Shown piece by piece: positions 42,106 to 51,150 of a stretch of 64,000 bases of DNA (position 1 is its first letter; each line of letters opens with the position of its first letter). The translations under genes and the position numbers were made by a program. A model generated the notes under the pieces. That model saw nothing but the letters and a program-made list of their open reading frames with translations, did no database searches and was not told the origin of the DNA. Source of the DNA: JAFAGX01 sp035623335 (GTDB lineage: Bacteria > Acidobacteriota > Terriglobia > Terriglobales > Acidobacteriaceae); NCBI GenBank assembly GCA_035623335.1, contig DASPTQ010000099.1:1-64000 (forward strand), in the 5' to 3' direction.

Positions 42106-42681
42106 ATGGCGGCGCAGCGACCGATCGACTTTCCACTTCCTCCCAATCTCCCCAAGCCCACCGACGATGGGGCGGCGAAGCACCTGATGGGTATGACCAT
42201 CCCCCCCTTTTCACTCCGCTCGACCAAGGGCCGGACCGTCGATCTTAGAAGCCTGAGCGCGCCAAGAACCGTGATCTATTGCTATCCGATGACCGGAGTG
42301 CCGGGAAAGCCACTTCCAGAGGGCTGGGACCTGATCCCAGGCGCTCGCGGCTGTACCCCGCAAACCTGCGGCTTCCGGGACCACTATCAGGACCTGAAGG
42401 CCCTAAAAGCCGAAGTTCTGGGACTGAGTACTCAGGCTACCGAGTACCAGCAAGAGATGGCCAATCGACTCCATCTTCCCTTCGAGGTCCTGAGTGATTT
42501 CCAGTTCAGCTTATGCGATGCCTTGCGCTTGCCGACGTTCGAGGTGGAAGGAGTCAGGCTCCTAAAGCGCTTGACCATGATCGTTCGCCAGAACAAAATC
42601 GAGCACGTCTTCTATCCGGTCTTTCCGCCGAACGAAAGCGCGGATCAGGTCCTACACTGGCTCGAAGCACACTCCCTCTGA
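42106..42681 (+). CDS. Peroxiredoxin, AhpC/TSA family
   Basis: A 191-residue thiol peroxidase. After an N-terminal extension the redoxin domain starts at MGMTIPPFSLRSTKGRTVDL. VIYCYPMTGVPGKPLPEGWD leads to GARGCTPQTCGFRDHYQDL, where Cys83 and Cys88 are a C-x4-C pair, as in bacterioferritin-comigratory-type peroxiredoxins that form an intramolecular disulfide. LPFEVLSDFQFSLCDALRLP and the last strand MIVRQNKIEHVFYPVFPP are complete. It probably detoxifies peroxides, perhaps those made by the neighbouring flavoproteins. Single gene, divergent from the flavoprotein. Confidence 0.85.
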   Translation: MAAQRPIDFPLPPNLPKPTDDGAAKHLMGMTIPPFSLRSTKGRTVDLRSLSAPRTVIYCYPMTGVPGKPLPEGWDLIPGARGCTPQTCGFRDHYQDLKALKAEVLGLSTQATEYQQEMANRLHLPFEVLSDFQFSLCDALRLPTFEVEGVRLLKRLTMIVRQNKIEHVFYPVFPPNESADQVLHWLEAHSL

Positions 42682-42817
42682 GCGCCCGGTCAGCAGCCCA
42701 GGTCTCCCGCCTTGCCTTGTCTCATCATCGGGAGGAGCAAAAAGAGAATTTTGAATTTTGGGCAGGGAGGGGCGCCGCATTCTGCGTGCCGTAACCCCGG
42801 CAGCCGGATGCTGGGAT

Positions 42818-43924
42818 TCAGCCGATATGCCCATAGAGCAATCTGCCCATTGCCTGCAGGACAAAGTCTGGCGCAAGTGGAACTACTCGCCGGAGAACTT
42901 CTCTCTTCCAGCTCTCCGGAGTCCCCATAGGCCTGGGGGGGTAGGCCCAGTAGTGCAGGTGGGTGCCAAGGGCCCCCCAACGTTCCTTGAATAAGACGAG
43001 TCCACGGTTATCGCAATCAGAACGACCCAGGTCGAGATGCTCGAGCCCCATGTCTTTGGCGTCTTCGATGGCCTTCCACAACAAGAATGCCATTCCTCCC
43101 AGCGGGTGGAACCGCGCATCGCTGCAACCGTATTTGTAAACCAGGGTGTTCTTGTGAGTGATGGTGAGAATGCTGGCAACTGGCAGATCGCCCTTCGAAG
43201 CCACCCTTATTTTTAACTTGTCTCCGAACGACGCAATCAGTGCCTGAAACCAGGATAAGGGCTGGGGGGGCAAATATTGCCTCCGTCGTGTCACTACCAG
43301 CAGCTTGTAAAATTTTGCCAGCAGGGTCTCCGATGTTCCCTCCTGGTATTCCAGCTTCTCTCGTTCTGCCCGCCGAATCTTCCTTTGAATAGAGTCCTTG
43401 TGGAGCCGCTGAAACAACTCTTGCTTGCTTCTACCCAGATCCAGGCGATGCCACCAATACGTTCGAAAGCAGAGTGCACTCTCCGATCCCGGTTGATGGG
43501 TGATTGGCCGAATCTCGAAATACTTCCACTTGCCGGAATCGACATATGGCCTCATGTGCAGGAGCAGATCATCCAGCTCTTGAGAGGTACTTACCAGAGG
43601 TTCGCAATGATCCGAGAAAGGCAAGGAGACGAAGCGCCAGCCCGTCAACCGGCTCTTAACGCTGCAAAAAATAAGACCGTTGTCGAGAGCCATGTCCGGT
43701 GCGCTGGTCGTAATCGCTAGCGGCTCATACCCATAGGCTGACTGTAAGGTGCGGAGCCAGTTGGTGCTATGGAATACGGAGGCCTGAGGGTGCCTTTCCG
43801 TGAAAATCTCCCACCGCGGATCGGACAACGGGTTGAGTTCATAGGCCTTCATCGCACTAGACTTCAGCCCGAGCGAAGGGTCGGAGGCGGATCTGGCTTT
43901 TGCGGCAGCTATGAAGGACGTCAT
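42818..43924 (-). CDS. FemAB-like GNAT acyltransferase (exosortase-associated type)
   Basis: A 368-residue double-GNAT protein of the FemAB type. FTERHPQASVFHSTNWLRTL and VSLPFSDHCEPLVSTSQELD form the first half. KWKYFEIRPITH, RLHKDSIQRKIRRAEREKLE and YLPPQPLSWFQALI lead into the second GNAT domain, with GDLPVASILTITHKNTLVYK and FHPLGGMAFLLWKAIEDAKD. Close relatives are called FemAB family PEP-CTERM system-associated proteins because they accompany exosortase and exopolysaccharide genes. FemAB enzymes transfer amino acids from aminoacyl donors to cell-wall amines, so an aminoacyl transfer to a sugar or protein is a fair guess. AGGA precedes ATG 43924. Confidence 0.82.
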   Translation of the reverse strand: MTSFIAAAKARSASDPSLGLKSSAMKAYELNPLSDPRWEIFTERHPQASVFHSTNWLRTLQSAYGYEPLAITTSAPDMALDNGLIFCSVKSRLTGWRFVSLPFSDHCEPLVSTSQELDDLLLHMRPYVDSGKWKYFEIRPITHQPGSESALCFRTYWWHRLDLGRSKQELFQRLHKDSIQRKIRRAEREKLEYQEGTSETLLAKFYKLLVVTRRRQYLPPQPLSWFQALIASFGDKLKIRVASKGDLPVASILTITHKNTLVYKYGCSDARFHPLGGMAFLLWKAIEDAKDMGLEHLDLGRSDCDNRGLVLFKERWGALGTHLHYWAYPPRPMGTPESWKREVLRRVVPLAPDFVLQAMGRLLYGHIG

Positions 43925-44564
43925 GATTCCTGGTCTCGAACGCGCCCGTTTTTTTTGAACCGCTGAAGCGAGAGAATCGAGCGGTTTCTCAATCTATTGG
44001 CGCCGAGAAACCCCTTTCGGTCTCTGGAAATAACACCCGGCGATTTCGCAGCGTCGTTATCATCGCGTCCGACCTCAGCGACTTGCCTCCTTCGAACCTC
44101 TGCGAGATTTCTGGTCCATTCTGGCGGCAGAATGCTGTTCGAGCTCCGCAAAGCTACTCGGCGAGGACCCGAAGGTCTCCTCAGTTCCATGCCTCGCGAA
44201 GTGTAGAAATAGTCAACCAGCTTGCAGCCCGCGTCGGTCGATGTGCGGAATGCAGCTGCGTTGGTGAGGGTGGAGATTCGCAAAATCCTCCACAGGTTCA
44301 AAGATCGAGTATGAGAAACAGTTCAAAAAATGCCTTGCATGGGTCGCGCGTTATGTTGCGCAGAATGCGATTGCATCAGGAGAGATGGGGAAATCATAGC
44401 CTACGCGAATGCGACCGATTGTATAATTTTGTCAACGCTGCCTGGCAGGCTTACCTTTCTTGTCACCTTTACCGTGGTGGATTCAAGGTAAGTGAGGAAT
44501 GGGCTCCAGCGAAGCTGCGGGGCCAGTCATCCGAGCCCTCAAACGGCTGTGGGAGGCCGCCTTA
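43925..44564. other. 640-bp spacer between FemAB and ATP-grasp genes
   Basis: The largest gap in this cluster. A minus-strand frame at 43921-44301 (126 codons) ends in an ATGA overlap with the FemAB start, but it is very rich in Arg and Ser, has no ribosome-binding site and matches nothing I know, so I do not call it. AT-rich blocks around 44400-44470 may carry the FemAB promoter. No repeat or RNA is recognised. Confidence 0.4.
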
Positions 44565-45803
44565 TCAAAATCCCCGTTTGATCATAAGATATGGGATCAG
44601 AATGATTTCCGCCAAGCCAGGAAGGGGGTCCTCATGACTGAACACAGCTTCTACTCGGCAGTTCCTCAAAGAGTGAAGATAGCTTCGGACATCGAGCTCA
44701 CCTTGGAGAAGCGCAAGCAGGGATGCAGGGATATCCGTCGTCATGCGCAGCCAGCCCACCCCTGGCTTGCCTTTGCCGGGGATAACCGGCATTCCGACTT
44801 GGTCGGAGTAGAGCATGAGGCTGAAATCCACGCCCGCACTCGCACCCAGAGTGTGATAGCCCCAAGTTCGGGCGTTCACATCGAGCAGCTTGTATTGACC
44901 ATCTCGAGGATCCAGCTTGTATTCCATTTCGACCAGGCCGTAATAATTGATCTTTCGCAGAAAGCGCTCCGAAAGCTCTTCCAGGATCGGTAGCTCCACG
45001 GTCTCGACGTAGGTACTCGCTCTGCCAAACCGAAGTGGGTGCTGGCGCCGGCGCTGCGTCACCATCTTCCCCACGGCCTTGCCGTCGCGAAAAAATGCGC
45101 AATACGCGAACTGTTGACATCCGCCGCCCGGAATGAACTCCTGCACCATGATTTCACCCGGGCCAACCAGCTCTGACGCCTTCTCGAACAACAGCCGCAA
45201 TTCCGAGAGGCTGTTGGCCGACCAGGCCTTTGCCTTCGTGGCATAGACAAAATGCTCTTTGATCGCAGGCTTAATCGTAAACGGGGGCGCAAGGCCGTCG
45301 AGCTCGGCCAATTGATCAATATGATCGAGATAGTGGGTTCGGGGGATGGCAATGCCCAGTTCCTGCGCTAGTCGGTAGGTGTTGCGTTTGTCCCACATCC
45401 ATTGGACGGTACTCCACTCCGGCGTTGGCACGCGAAACCATTGACCCAGTTCCAAGCGATTGCGCGAGAAAGCCGCGACCAGCTCCTCCCGCGTGGGATA
45501 AAGGACCCAGCCGCTTAGGCCGAGCCGCCTTCCCACCTCCAGTATGCTATCGACGGCTGCGCGCTCCGTGCGCAGGTCTTTGAGCTTCACAAAGTGGGTG
45601 CAATAGTGCGAGTACCTGGAGATCGAATGTTCGTCGTCCACCACACACACGGGGACGCCCTGGCGACCGAGACTCCGGACGATGCCGAGACCTTGATAAT
45701 CACCGCCGACAACCACCGCTCCGACGGTTGCATCCGTCGTATGGACCGTGCTAGACGTTATCGGCCGGTCGCGAACAACACTGGCTGGACTAGCGAGTTC
45801 CAT
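44565..45803 (-). CDS. ATP-grasp carboxylate-amine ligase-like protein
   Basis: A 412-residue ATP-grasp enzyme. The N-terminal domain (VGAVVVGGDYQGLGIVRSL, then VCVVDDEHSISRYSHYCTHF) is the pre-ATP-grasp Rossmann part. PFTIKPAIKEHFVYATKAKA holds the ATP lysine, GEIMVQEFIPGGGCQQFAYC the hinge, and NYYGLVEMEYKLDPRDGQYK with LLDVNARTWGYHTLG the metal-binding Glu and Asn. Family members join a carboxylate, as acyl phosphate, to an amine. The C-terminal ~60 residues include a hydrophobic end (GLAEIILIPYLMIKRGF) that may touch the membrane. The start overlaps the upstream flavoprotein by 14 bp, implying coupled translation. It probably forms an amide or peptide bond in the same pathway. Confidence 0.83.
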   Translation of the reverse strand: MELASPASVVRDRPITSSTVHTTDATVGAVVVGGDYQGLGIVRSLGRQGVPVCVVDDEHSISRYSHYCTHFVKLKDLRTERAAVDSILEVGRRLGLSGWVLYPTREELVAAFSRNRLELGQWFRVPTPEWSTVQWMWDKRNTYRLAQELGIAIPRTHYLDHIDQLAELDGLAPPFTIKPAIKEHFVYATKAKAWSANSLSELRLLFEKASELVGPGEIMVQEFIPGGGCQQFAYCAFFRDGKAVGKMVTQRRRQHPLRFGRASTYVETVELPILEELSERFLRKINYYGLVEMEYKLDPRDGQYKLLDVNARTWGYHTLGASAGVDFSLMLYSDQVGMPVIPGKGKPGVGWLRMTTDIPASLLALLQGELDVRSYLHSLRNCRVEAVFSHEDPLPGLAEIILIPYLMIKRGF

Positions 45804-46968
45804 TTCGATGAGGGAAGCAGTAAGTCAACTCATTGGCAGCGAACTCAGTTCCCGAAACAAACCCCAGGAGCGGTCCGAAGCTCCACGCAGCCGGTTTGCC
45901 AAGGAAATGTAACCCAGGGATCGAACATTCTAGTCCACGTTTCAGGACTGGATAGCCATCCACGGTCTCCAGTCGCTTCGACAACGACTCGGAGAGGAAA
46001 TCGTAGCGAGAGACATCGACGCGGTACCCCGTAGCGAGCAAGGCGTGGTCGATCAGCCGGTCGGTTCCGTCGTCAAGTTTCAAATGGAGTTGACTACCTT
46101 GAACGGTTGCGGAAACGATGTGCCGGCCCAGCGTGATGGGTACCCCCACCAGTCTGGGACGCAGCCATCCTGCCCCCGCCGGACGGATTGCCCGGTAGGC
46201 GGTGCGATCCTGGAACCGTCGCGGGAACCTGCGGAATACATGGGGCATCGCCACTAAGCGGCTGATGCCAGCTGGCCCAACATCTCGCGACGAATACAGT
46301 AACTTGGAAAGTGGGCCCAGATGGTGCAGCCTCGCATGCAAGCCCACCCAGTTCAGGGTCTTCTGCCGGCCGATCACTTCGACCTCAATACCCGCTTCCT
46401 TGAAAAGAGCGGCTGATTCAAGAGCGCTCTGCCCGGCACCGACGACGACGACACGCTGACCCTTAAACTTCCTGAGGTCCTTTTGCTCGCTCGAATGGGA
46501 GGCCAACGCCGAAGGAATCCCGGCAAACTCCACGGGACGCCGGGCGAAGGTGCTGATACCCGTCGCCAACACTACCCGGCGAGAGAAGAATGCTTCACTG
46601 TCTGCCAAGGTTAACCTGAATCCGCCGTTGTCGACATCAATCTTGACGATCTTGCGCCGGTCGAGATCTGGAACCACGGACCGCTGGTACCATTGGCCAT
46701 AGTCAACGAAGCGGTCGAGGGGAATCGGCTTGGACACGTGGTTGCCGTTGTGCCGGCAGTAGTCGTCAAATGTCAGCTCCTGCTTGGGGTCGGCAATATG
46801 GGAGGCGTCCCAACTCGACCGCAAACACATGCCGGCCGGCATTTGCTCTTTCCAAAATTCCATCGGCTCGCCGAAAACCCGGGTTTCCACACCCGCCGCT
46901 CGCAAGTAGGCGGCCGCGGCAAGTCCGTAAGGACCCGCACCGATGATGGTTACATTCGATCCCCGCAT
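45790..46968 (-). CDS. FAD/NAD(P)-binding flavoprotein, paralogue of 40589-41830
   Basis: A 392-residue flavoprotein with the same architecture as the one at 40589: FAD loop TIIGAGPYGLAAAAYL, FGEPMEFWKEQMPAGMCLRS, NAD(P) loop QRVVVVGAGQSALESAAL, HALLATGYRVDVSRYDFL and the closing IPGLHFLGKPAAWSFGPLLG. Shared blocks such as FWKEQMPAGM versus SWVAHMPKGM show common ancestry, but overall divergence is high, so the two probably act on different substrates. GAGGAG lies 4-5 nt before ATG 46968. It overlaps the ATP-grasp gene by 14 bp and follows the aldo/keto reductase by 34 bp, giving a three-gene operon. Confidence 0.82.
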   Translation of the reverse strand: MRGSNVTIIGAGPYGLAAAAYLRAAGVETRVFGEPMEFWKEQMPAGMCLRSSWDASHIADPKQELTFDDYCRHNGNHVSKPIPLDRFVDYGQWYQRSVVPDLDRRKIVKIDVDNGGFRLTLADSEAFFSRRVVLATGISTFARRPVEFAGIPSALASHSSEQKDLRKFKGQRVVVVGAGQSALESAALFKEAGIEVEVIGRQKTLNWVGLHARLHHLGPLSKLLYSSRDVGPAGISRLVAMPHVFRRFPRRFQDRTAYRAIRPAGAGWLRPRLVGVPITLGRHIVSATVQGSQLHLKLDDGTDRLIDHALLATGYRVDVSRYDFLSESLSKRLETVDGYPVLKRGLECSIPGLHFLGKPAAWSFGPLLGFVSGTEFAANELTYCFPHRNGTR

Positions 46969-47002
46969 ATCGCTCCTCGTGAAGTCCTGGTACTGTCCGG
47001 AC

Positions 47003-47872
47003 TTATTGGTTCCTTCCTATCATCTGCAGGCCGTGTCGGGCCATGCGCCGCAGCGCGACTTCGAATGACCCGCGCCTGCTGAACTTGACTTTGGCTTCCA
47101 GGAGTTCGATCTCCTCAGGGGATAGGTAAAAATCCGAGGCAGTGCAGTTCTCCTTGATATGCTCAATCGAATTGGCCTTAGGGATGGTCACTACGCCCTG
47201 TTTCGAGATGCACCAATTGAGGGCCACCTGCGCGGCACTTTTCGATCGGCTTTTTGCCACCTTCTCGAGAATCCTCTCGGAATCTTGAGCGAGGATGCCG
47301 GATGGACCAGAGGCCAGAGGGCTGTGGGCTATCACCGTGATCTTCTGTTGACGGCAGTATTCCAACAAGCCGAGCTCGATGGTTCGGTCGATCAGGTTGT
47401 AACGAACCTGGTTCGAGACGATCTTGTTTTTGCTCATGGCTTTCTGGGCATTTTTTAGGTCACGTACGTGAAAGTTACTGACTCCGATGAACCGAACCTT
47501 GCCCCTTTCGACTAACTGTTCCATCGCCCCGACGGTCTCGGCAATCGGAATGGTGTAATTGGGCCAGTGCAGTTGATAGAGGTCGATGTAATCAGTGTTG
47601 AGCCGCCTCAAACTTGCGTCAGCGGATGTCAGGACATCGGCGTGACGAAAATGTCGGGGCGACACCTTGGTTGCAAGAAAGACTCCCTTGCGATTTCCCT
47701 GGATGGCTTGACCCACGACCTCCTCCGTGCCATAGGATTCCGCGGTGTCGATAAAGCAGGCCCCCAAAGCGATTCCGGTCCGAAGTGGTTCGGTGCCTCC
47801 CCTATAGTTCCAGGTTCCGAGCCCACTTGCGGGAAGTTCAACTCCGGTCCCAGATAGATGTCGATATTCCAT
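47003..47872 (-). CDS. Aldo/keto reductase
   Basis: A 289-residue NADPH-dependent TIM-barrel reductase. YRHLSGTGVELPASGLGTWN is the opening, CFIDTAESYGTEEVVGQAIQ carries the catalytic Asp and Tyr, VFLATKV the Lys, and DLYQLHWPNYTIPIAETVGA the His. GVSNFHVRDLKNAQKAM and VVTIPKANSIEHIKENC (cofactor site) complete the signature. It reduces a carbonyl to an alcohol; the substrate is unknown but probably part of the pathway shared with the flavoprotein and ATP-grasp genes downstream. ATG 47872 is chosen from the family start; a GTG at 47905 has a GGGAGG too close to it. Confidence 0.87.
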   Translation of the reverse strand: MEYRHLSGTGVELPASGLGTWNYRGGTEPLRTGIALGACFIDTAESYGTEEVVGQAIQGNRKGVFLATKVSPRHFRHADVLTSADASLRRLNTDYIDLYQLHWPNYTIPIAETVGAMEQLVERGKVRFIGVSNFHVRDLKNAQKAMSKNKIVSNQVRYNLIDRTIELGLLEYCRQQKITVIAHSPLASGPSGILAQDSERILEKVAKSRSKSAAQVALNWCISKQGVVTIPKANSIEHIKENCTASDFYLSPEEIELLEAKVKFSRRGSFEVALRRMARHGLQMIGRNQ

Positions 47873-47935
47873 CGCGTGGCACGATCCGCCGAATCGCTCC
47901 GGCACAGCCTCCCGGAACCAGGGTCCCGGGGAAGG

Positions 47936-49303
47936 TCATCCGTGGGGACTCCGACCGCACGCAGAGAATGCGGGGGCACAGGTATAAGATATCTGCCCGT
48001 CATTCTGCTCTATGTAGGCTACGCAGGCGCGCTCACTGTCTGGTCCTTCCACGTGCCAATCGCGGCCGTCCTTCACTAGTTTCATTGCTGCTCTTTGCCT
48101 CCACCACCGATCGATCTCGCCCGGGGTTGTAATCCAAACTCCTTTTTCTCTCCGTAACTCCGACAAGTATTCCAGCAGAGTCTCAAAGACCGTTCGTCTC
48201 GACGGACTATCTAGATAATCGGGGTGAATATTGAAACTGATCAGGCCGTGTTTCTCCATGATGAGAGCAATCTGACTCTTCCACAGATCGATCGATTCAC
48301 GGTTGAGAATGTGGAACAGCGTATAATCCTGCGTCGTAGTCAAAGGTAGCTCTAGAATCTTACCTACAAAGTAGGGCATGACCGTGCAGCACCCACCCCT
48401 TTGCGGATCCAAGTGCGCCACATTGGGAACCGACATGTCGTAAGAAAAGTCTAGGGCGTCGAACCAGAGTTGCTTTCTGTACAGAACCGCAGTTCGAAAT
48501 CCCGAGGCGCCGAATCGTACCTTGTAAGAATTGATCTTCTTGACTCGCTCGAGGAACTGCTCTCTATCTCGGAATAGATGGCCATCGTGATTGAGGTCGT
48601 GCACTCCGACTTCGAAACCACGCCGCCGAATGGAGTCCAGCAAGCCGTCGCTCACTTCGTAGCGCTCTTCGGGAATAATCTGAAACGACCCCTTGATGGC
48701 GAACTTGTCCTCCGTGTCCATCAGATAAGGGCACGTCAGCACACCCTGCATGGTTTCCACGTCGTGGGTCACCATCGCGCAACTCGAGGCTCCTTCCGGC
48801 CAGAACCATACGAACGGGATTTGATCCACGGACTGCGTTGCGAGGGACAGGAGCATGACCTGCTCGAAGATCTGCTCGACGCTCCGATCTACCGGCCACT
48901 GTGGAAATCGCAGGCGATCCCAACCTCGCAGATACCACTTCTGCATGTATCTCCGGAAGGCGACGGAAAGAAAGGGGCGAAGCAAGTAATAGGCTCGGCC
49001 GATTGACTTGGTGTCCGCGCGACTAGAGGACTCCTGGGAGTACAACTCATTGCGGAGATTGTCGGCCACTTCGTCTAAGTCGAAGGGGAGGCACACGGTA
49101 TCGCCGTCGGTCGTTGTGTCCGACAACGTGTCGGGCAGAGTCGCGGTGAGCGAACTGGAAGGAAGATGTCCGCTACACCTCCCGTAGCACGTCGTGTGAG
49201 AGCCAAACTTGAAATAGCCGGTCGTTTCCGACAGGGCTCCTCTCAGCTTCAGGCGCACGAAGTTCTCGGGACAGCGATAATACTGCACGATACAATCATT
49301 CAT
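47936..49303 (-). CDS. Polysaccharide-deacetylase-like protein with Cys-rich N-terminus
   Basis: A 455-residue protein. The C-terminal half is a NodB-type deacetylase: CAMVTHDVETMQG holds the metal Asp-His pair, KFAIKGSFQIIPEERYE and GFEVGVHDLNHDGHLFRDR supply the next metal histidines, and SFNIHPDYLDSPSRRTVFET the last one. The first ~60 residues are unusual, with CIVQYYRCPENFVRLKLRG and SHTTCYGRCSG: four or five cysteines that could bind metal, and no signal peptide, so the protein may be cytoplasmic. It probably removes an N-acetyl or similar group from a sugar intermediate. ATG 49303 has GGGAG upstream. The aldo/keto reductase follows after 63 bp. Confidence 0.75.
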   Translation of the reverse strand: MNDCIVQYYRCPENFVRLKLRGALSETTGYFKFGSHTTCYGRCSGHLPSSSLTATLPDTLSDTTTDGDTVCLPFDLDEVADNLRNELYSQESSSRADTKSIGRAYYLLRPFLSVAFRRYMQKWYLRGWDRLRFPQWPVDRSVEQIFEQVMLLSLATQSVDQIPFVWFWPEGASSCAMVTHDVETMQGVLTCPYLMDTEDKFAIKGSFQIIPEERYEVSDGLLDSIRRRGFEVGVHDLNHDGHLFRDREQFLERVKKINSYKVRFGASGFRTAVLYRKQLWFDALDFSYDMSVPNVAHLDPQRGGCCTVMPYFVGKILELPLTTTQDYTLFHILNRESIDLWKSQIALIMEKHGLISFNIHPDYLDSPSRRTVFETLLEYLSELRREKGVWITTPGEIDRWWRQRAAMKLVKDGRDWHVEGPDSERACVAYIEQNDGQISYTCAPAFSACGRSPHG

Positions 49304-49645
49304 TCCGAAGCATCTCCCGCAGCGTTGACCGGTGATCAAGCCTTGGTGGAGGAGGAAAGTGTTACCTGGACACATCCGCCAACGATCAAGATGCGTCGCT
49401 CGAGCCGTCCGTCAATCCGAAGCCCAAGGAACGAAATCGAACAAAGCGGTAACTACCTATGCTGATATATTAGCCATCAGCGGCGGAGATTGCGATACCA
49501 CGATAGTGACATCAGTTCATTGGCCCATGAGTTTGCTCGCCAAAAAACAGCCCCACCGAGGGTTTTGGTCGGCTCTTACCCCTGGGCCAGGCAACAACCA
49601 GAAGGCTGAAGGGATCTTAAGAAGTGGGGCAACTCGGGATTCCGA
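49304..49645. other. Spacer upstream of the deacetylase, no gene called
   Basis: 342 bp. A plus-strand frame starting behind GGAGGAGGAAA near 49350 runs into the glycosyltransferase gene on the other strand; its product is not protein-like in composition, so I leave it out. GCTGAT and ATCAGC at about 49460-49480 form a short hairpin. Nothing else is recognised. Confidence 0.35.
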
Positions 49646-50863
49646 TCAGGCGTGCGCTTGCCTTTGCTGTCGCCCTGAGACCCGATCATAGACGGCTAAC
49701 AGCCCTGGGATCGAATACTGCCAGGCTAGGCGGCTCTCGATTCGCTGCTGTCCGAGCTTTCCCATCGAATGCCGCAGCCTTTCGTCGACCATGAGGGTCG
49801 CGATCTTAGCGGCAAAGTCACGGTAGTCGTTGGGAGAAGCATACAAAGCGGCTCCTTCAGCGCTGACCCGGCTCTCGGGAAGGTCGAAGGCAACCACGGG
49901 CTTTCCGGCCAGCATGTATTCCATGATCTTCACAAAAGTCGAGTGATCGTTATATTTGTTGGACGGTTCCGGGGCTACACATATATCGGCCGTGGATAAA
50001 TAGCGAAAATAAACCTCCGGATCGCTGACCCATCCCACGAACCAGATCTTGTGATCGATGCCTAGCTCACGTGCGAGAGCTTTAACAGAGGATAAGGCAT
50101 CGCCATCGCCCACGACGATGCACAAGAAATCCTCCTGCTTCCAGTCGCAACACAGGCTACTCAGAGCCCGACACAAGTAATCGAGTCCATCTTGATATCC
50201 GACAACTCCTACGAAAGCGATGATGTTCGAAGACCGCTTTCGCAGCTCTTCATCCGGCTTCAGGGCGTGAAGTCGCTCGAGTTCGGGACCATTCCGCACC
50301 ACGGTTACCTTCTGCGTTGCCTGCCGGCCACGGCCCAGCGCAACCTTCTTGTAGGATTCATTAGTGACAATAATGTGGTCCGCGAGTTGATAGGAAACCC
50401 GTTCCAACCGAAGCTGTAATCTCAGGAGCAGTCGACTGGGGCGGGAAAACTTCGCCTCGTAAAGTTCAGGGCTTAGGTCGTGCTGATCGTAGATGATTCG
50501 CTTTCCTAGGAGTTTGTAGATGGTCGTCGCCAAAATGATGCAGTCGGGAGGGTTGGCGATATGAATGATGTCAAAGCCCTTCACGAGCGCGATATAAGCG
50601 CTGAGTACCGCAATGGCAAAGGTTGCGTAGGCGTATTCGAGAAAATAGCCCATGGTTCCTGGAAGAACTGACAGAGAAGGAAATCCATAAACCGTTACAC
50701 CTTCGATGACCGTACGCGACGGTAATTTGCCCGGTTCGGGGCTGATTACCGATACTTGATATCCTCTCTGTTGCAGGGCCTTGGCCTGTTTTCCGACACG
50801 AGCATCCCGCAAATAGCTGCAGTTCTCCAAGATCATGAGAACTCGATTACGGGCGCTAGGCAT
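49646..50863 (-). CDS. Glycosyltransferase family 4 (WbuB-like)
   Basis: A 405-residue GT-B retaining glycosyltransferase. NRVLMILENCSYLRDARVGK and ALQQRGYQVSVISPEPG form the acceptor domain, and DIIHIANPPDCIILATTIYK with YDQHDLSPELYEAKFSRPSR is typical of the WbuB-like branch. The donor-binding half has NIIAFVGVVGYQDGLDYLC, then TADICVAPEPSNKYNDHSTF and VKIMEYMLAGKPVVAFDLPE (E-x7-E motif). It transfers a nucleotide-activated sugar to a lipid-linked intermediate at the inner membrane. It is close in layout to the GT4 at 56859, so the pair may add successive sugars. Stands alone, with ~340 bp downstream before the deacetylase. Confidence 0.87.
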   Translation of the reverse strand: MPSARNRVLMILENCSYLRDARVGKQAKALQQRGYQVSVISPEPGKLPSRTVIEGVTVYGFPSLSVLPGTMGYFLEYAYATFAIAVLSAYIALVKGFDIIHIANPPDCIILATTIYKLLGKRIIYDQHDLSPELYEAKFSRPSRLLLRLQLRLERVSYQLADHIIVTNESYKKVALGRGRQATQKVTVVRNGPELERLHALKPDEELRKRSSNIIAFVGVVGYQDGLDYLCRALSSLCCDWKQEDFLCIVVGDGDALSSVKALARELGIDHKIWFVGWVSDPEVYFRYLSTADICVAPEPSNKYNDHSTFVKIMEYMLAGKPVVAFDLPESRVSAEGAALYASPNDYRDFAAKIATLMVDERLRHSMGKLGQQRIESRLAWQYSIPGLLAVYDRVSGRQQRQAHA

Positions 50864-51150
50864 CGGCAGGCCCGGCTTCTATGGTTGTCAGCGGATGGGC
50901 AAGGTCCACGTCAGCGCCATCTCCGTCGAAATTGACCGGGGCAAGGTGCTCGGCGGGCGGAGTACTATTACCCACGGTCCTCCCGCCACAGTTCTTGCCC
51001 TCAGTTGGATGAACTGTTCGAAACATGGTTTGTCCTATCATCTCATCCCTTGGACCGTAGACGCCGGCTGCCTGGACTTTGCCGCGTAGTCAGGGTACTT
51101 TGGTCATCAGGGCGGACGGTGATAGTAGCCCTGCCGCTGAATTTTTCAAC

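Noticed and set aside
43921..44301. 126-codon minus-strand frame ending in an ATGA overlap with the FemAB start
   Set aside because: Arg/Ser-rich composition, no ribosome-binding site and no recognisable motif; the overlap alone is weak evidence.
49332..49691. 119-codon plus-strand frame behind GGAGGAGG
   Set aside because: It runs into the end of the GT4 gene on the other strand and has the look of an antisense frame; the purine-rich stretch is probably chance.
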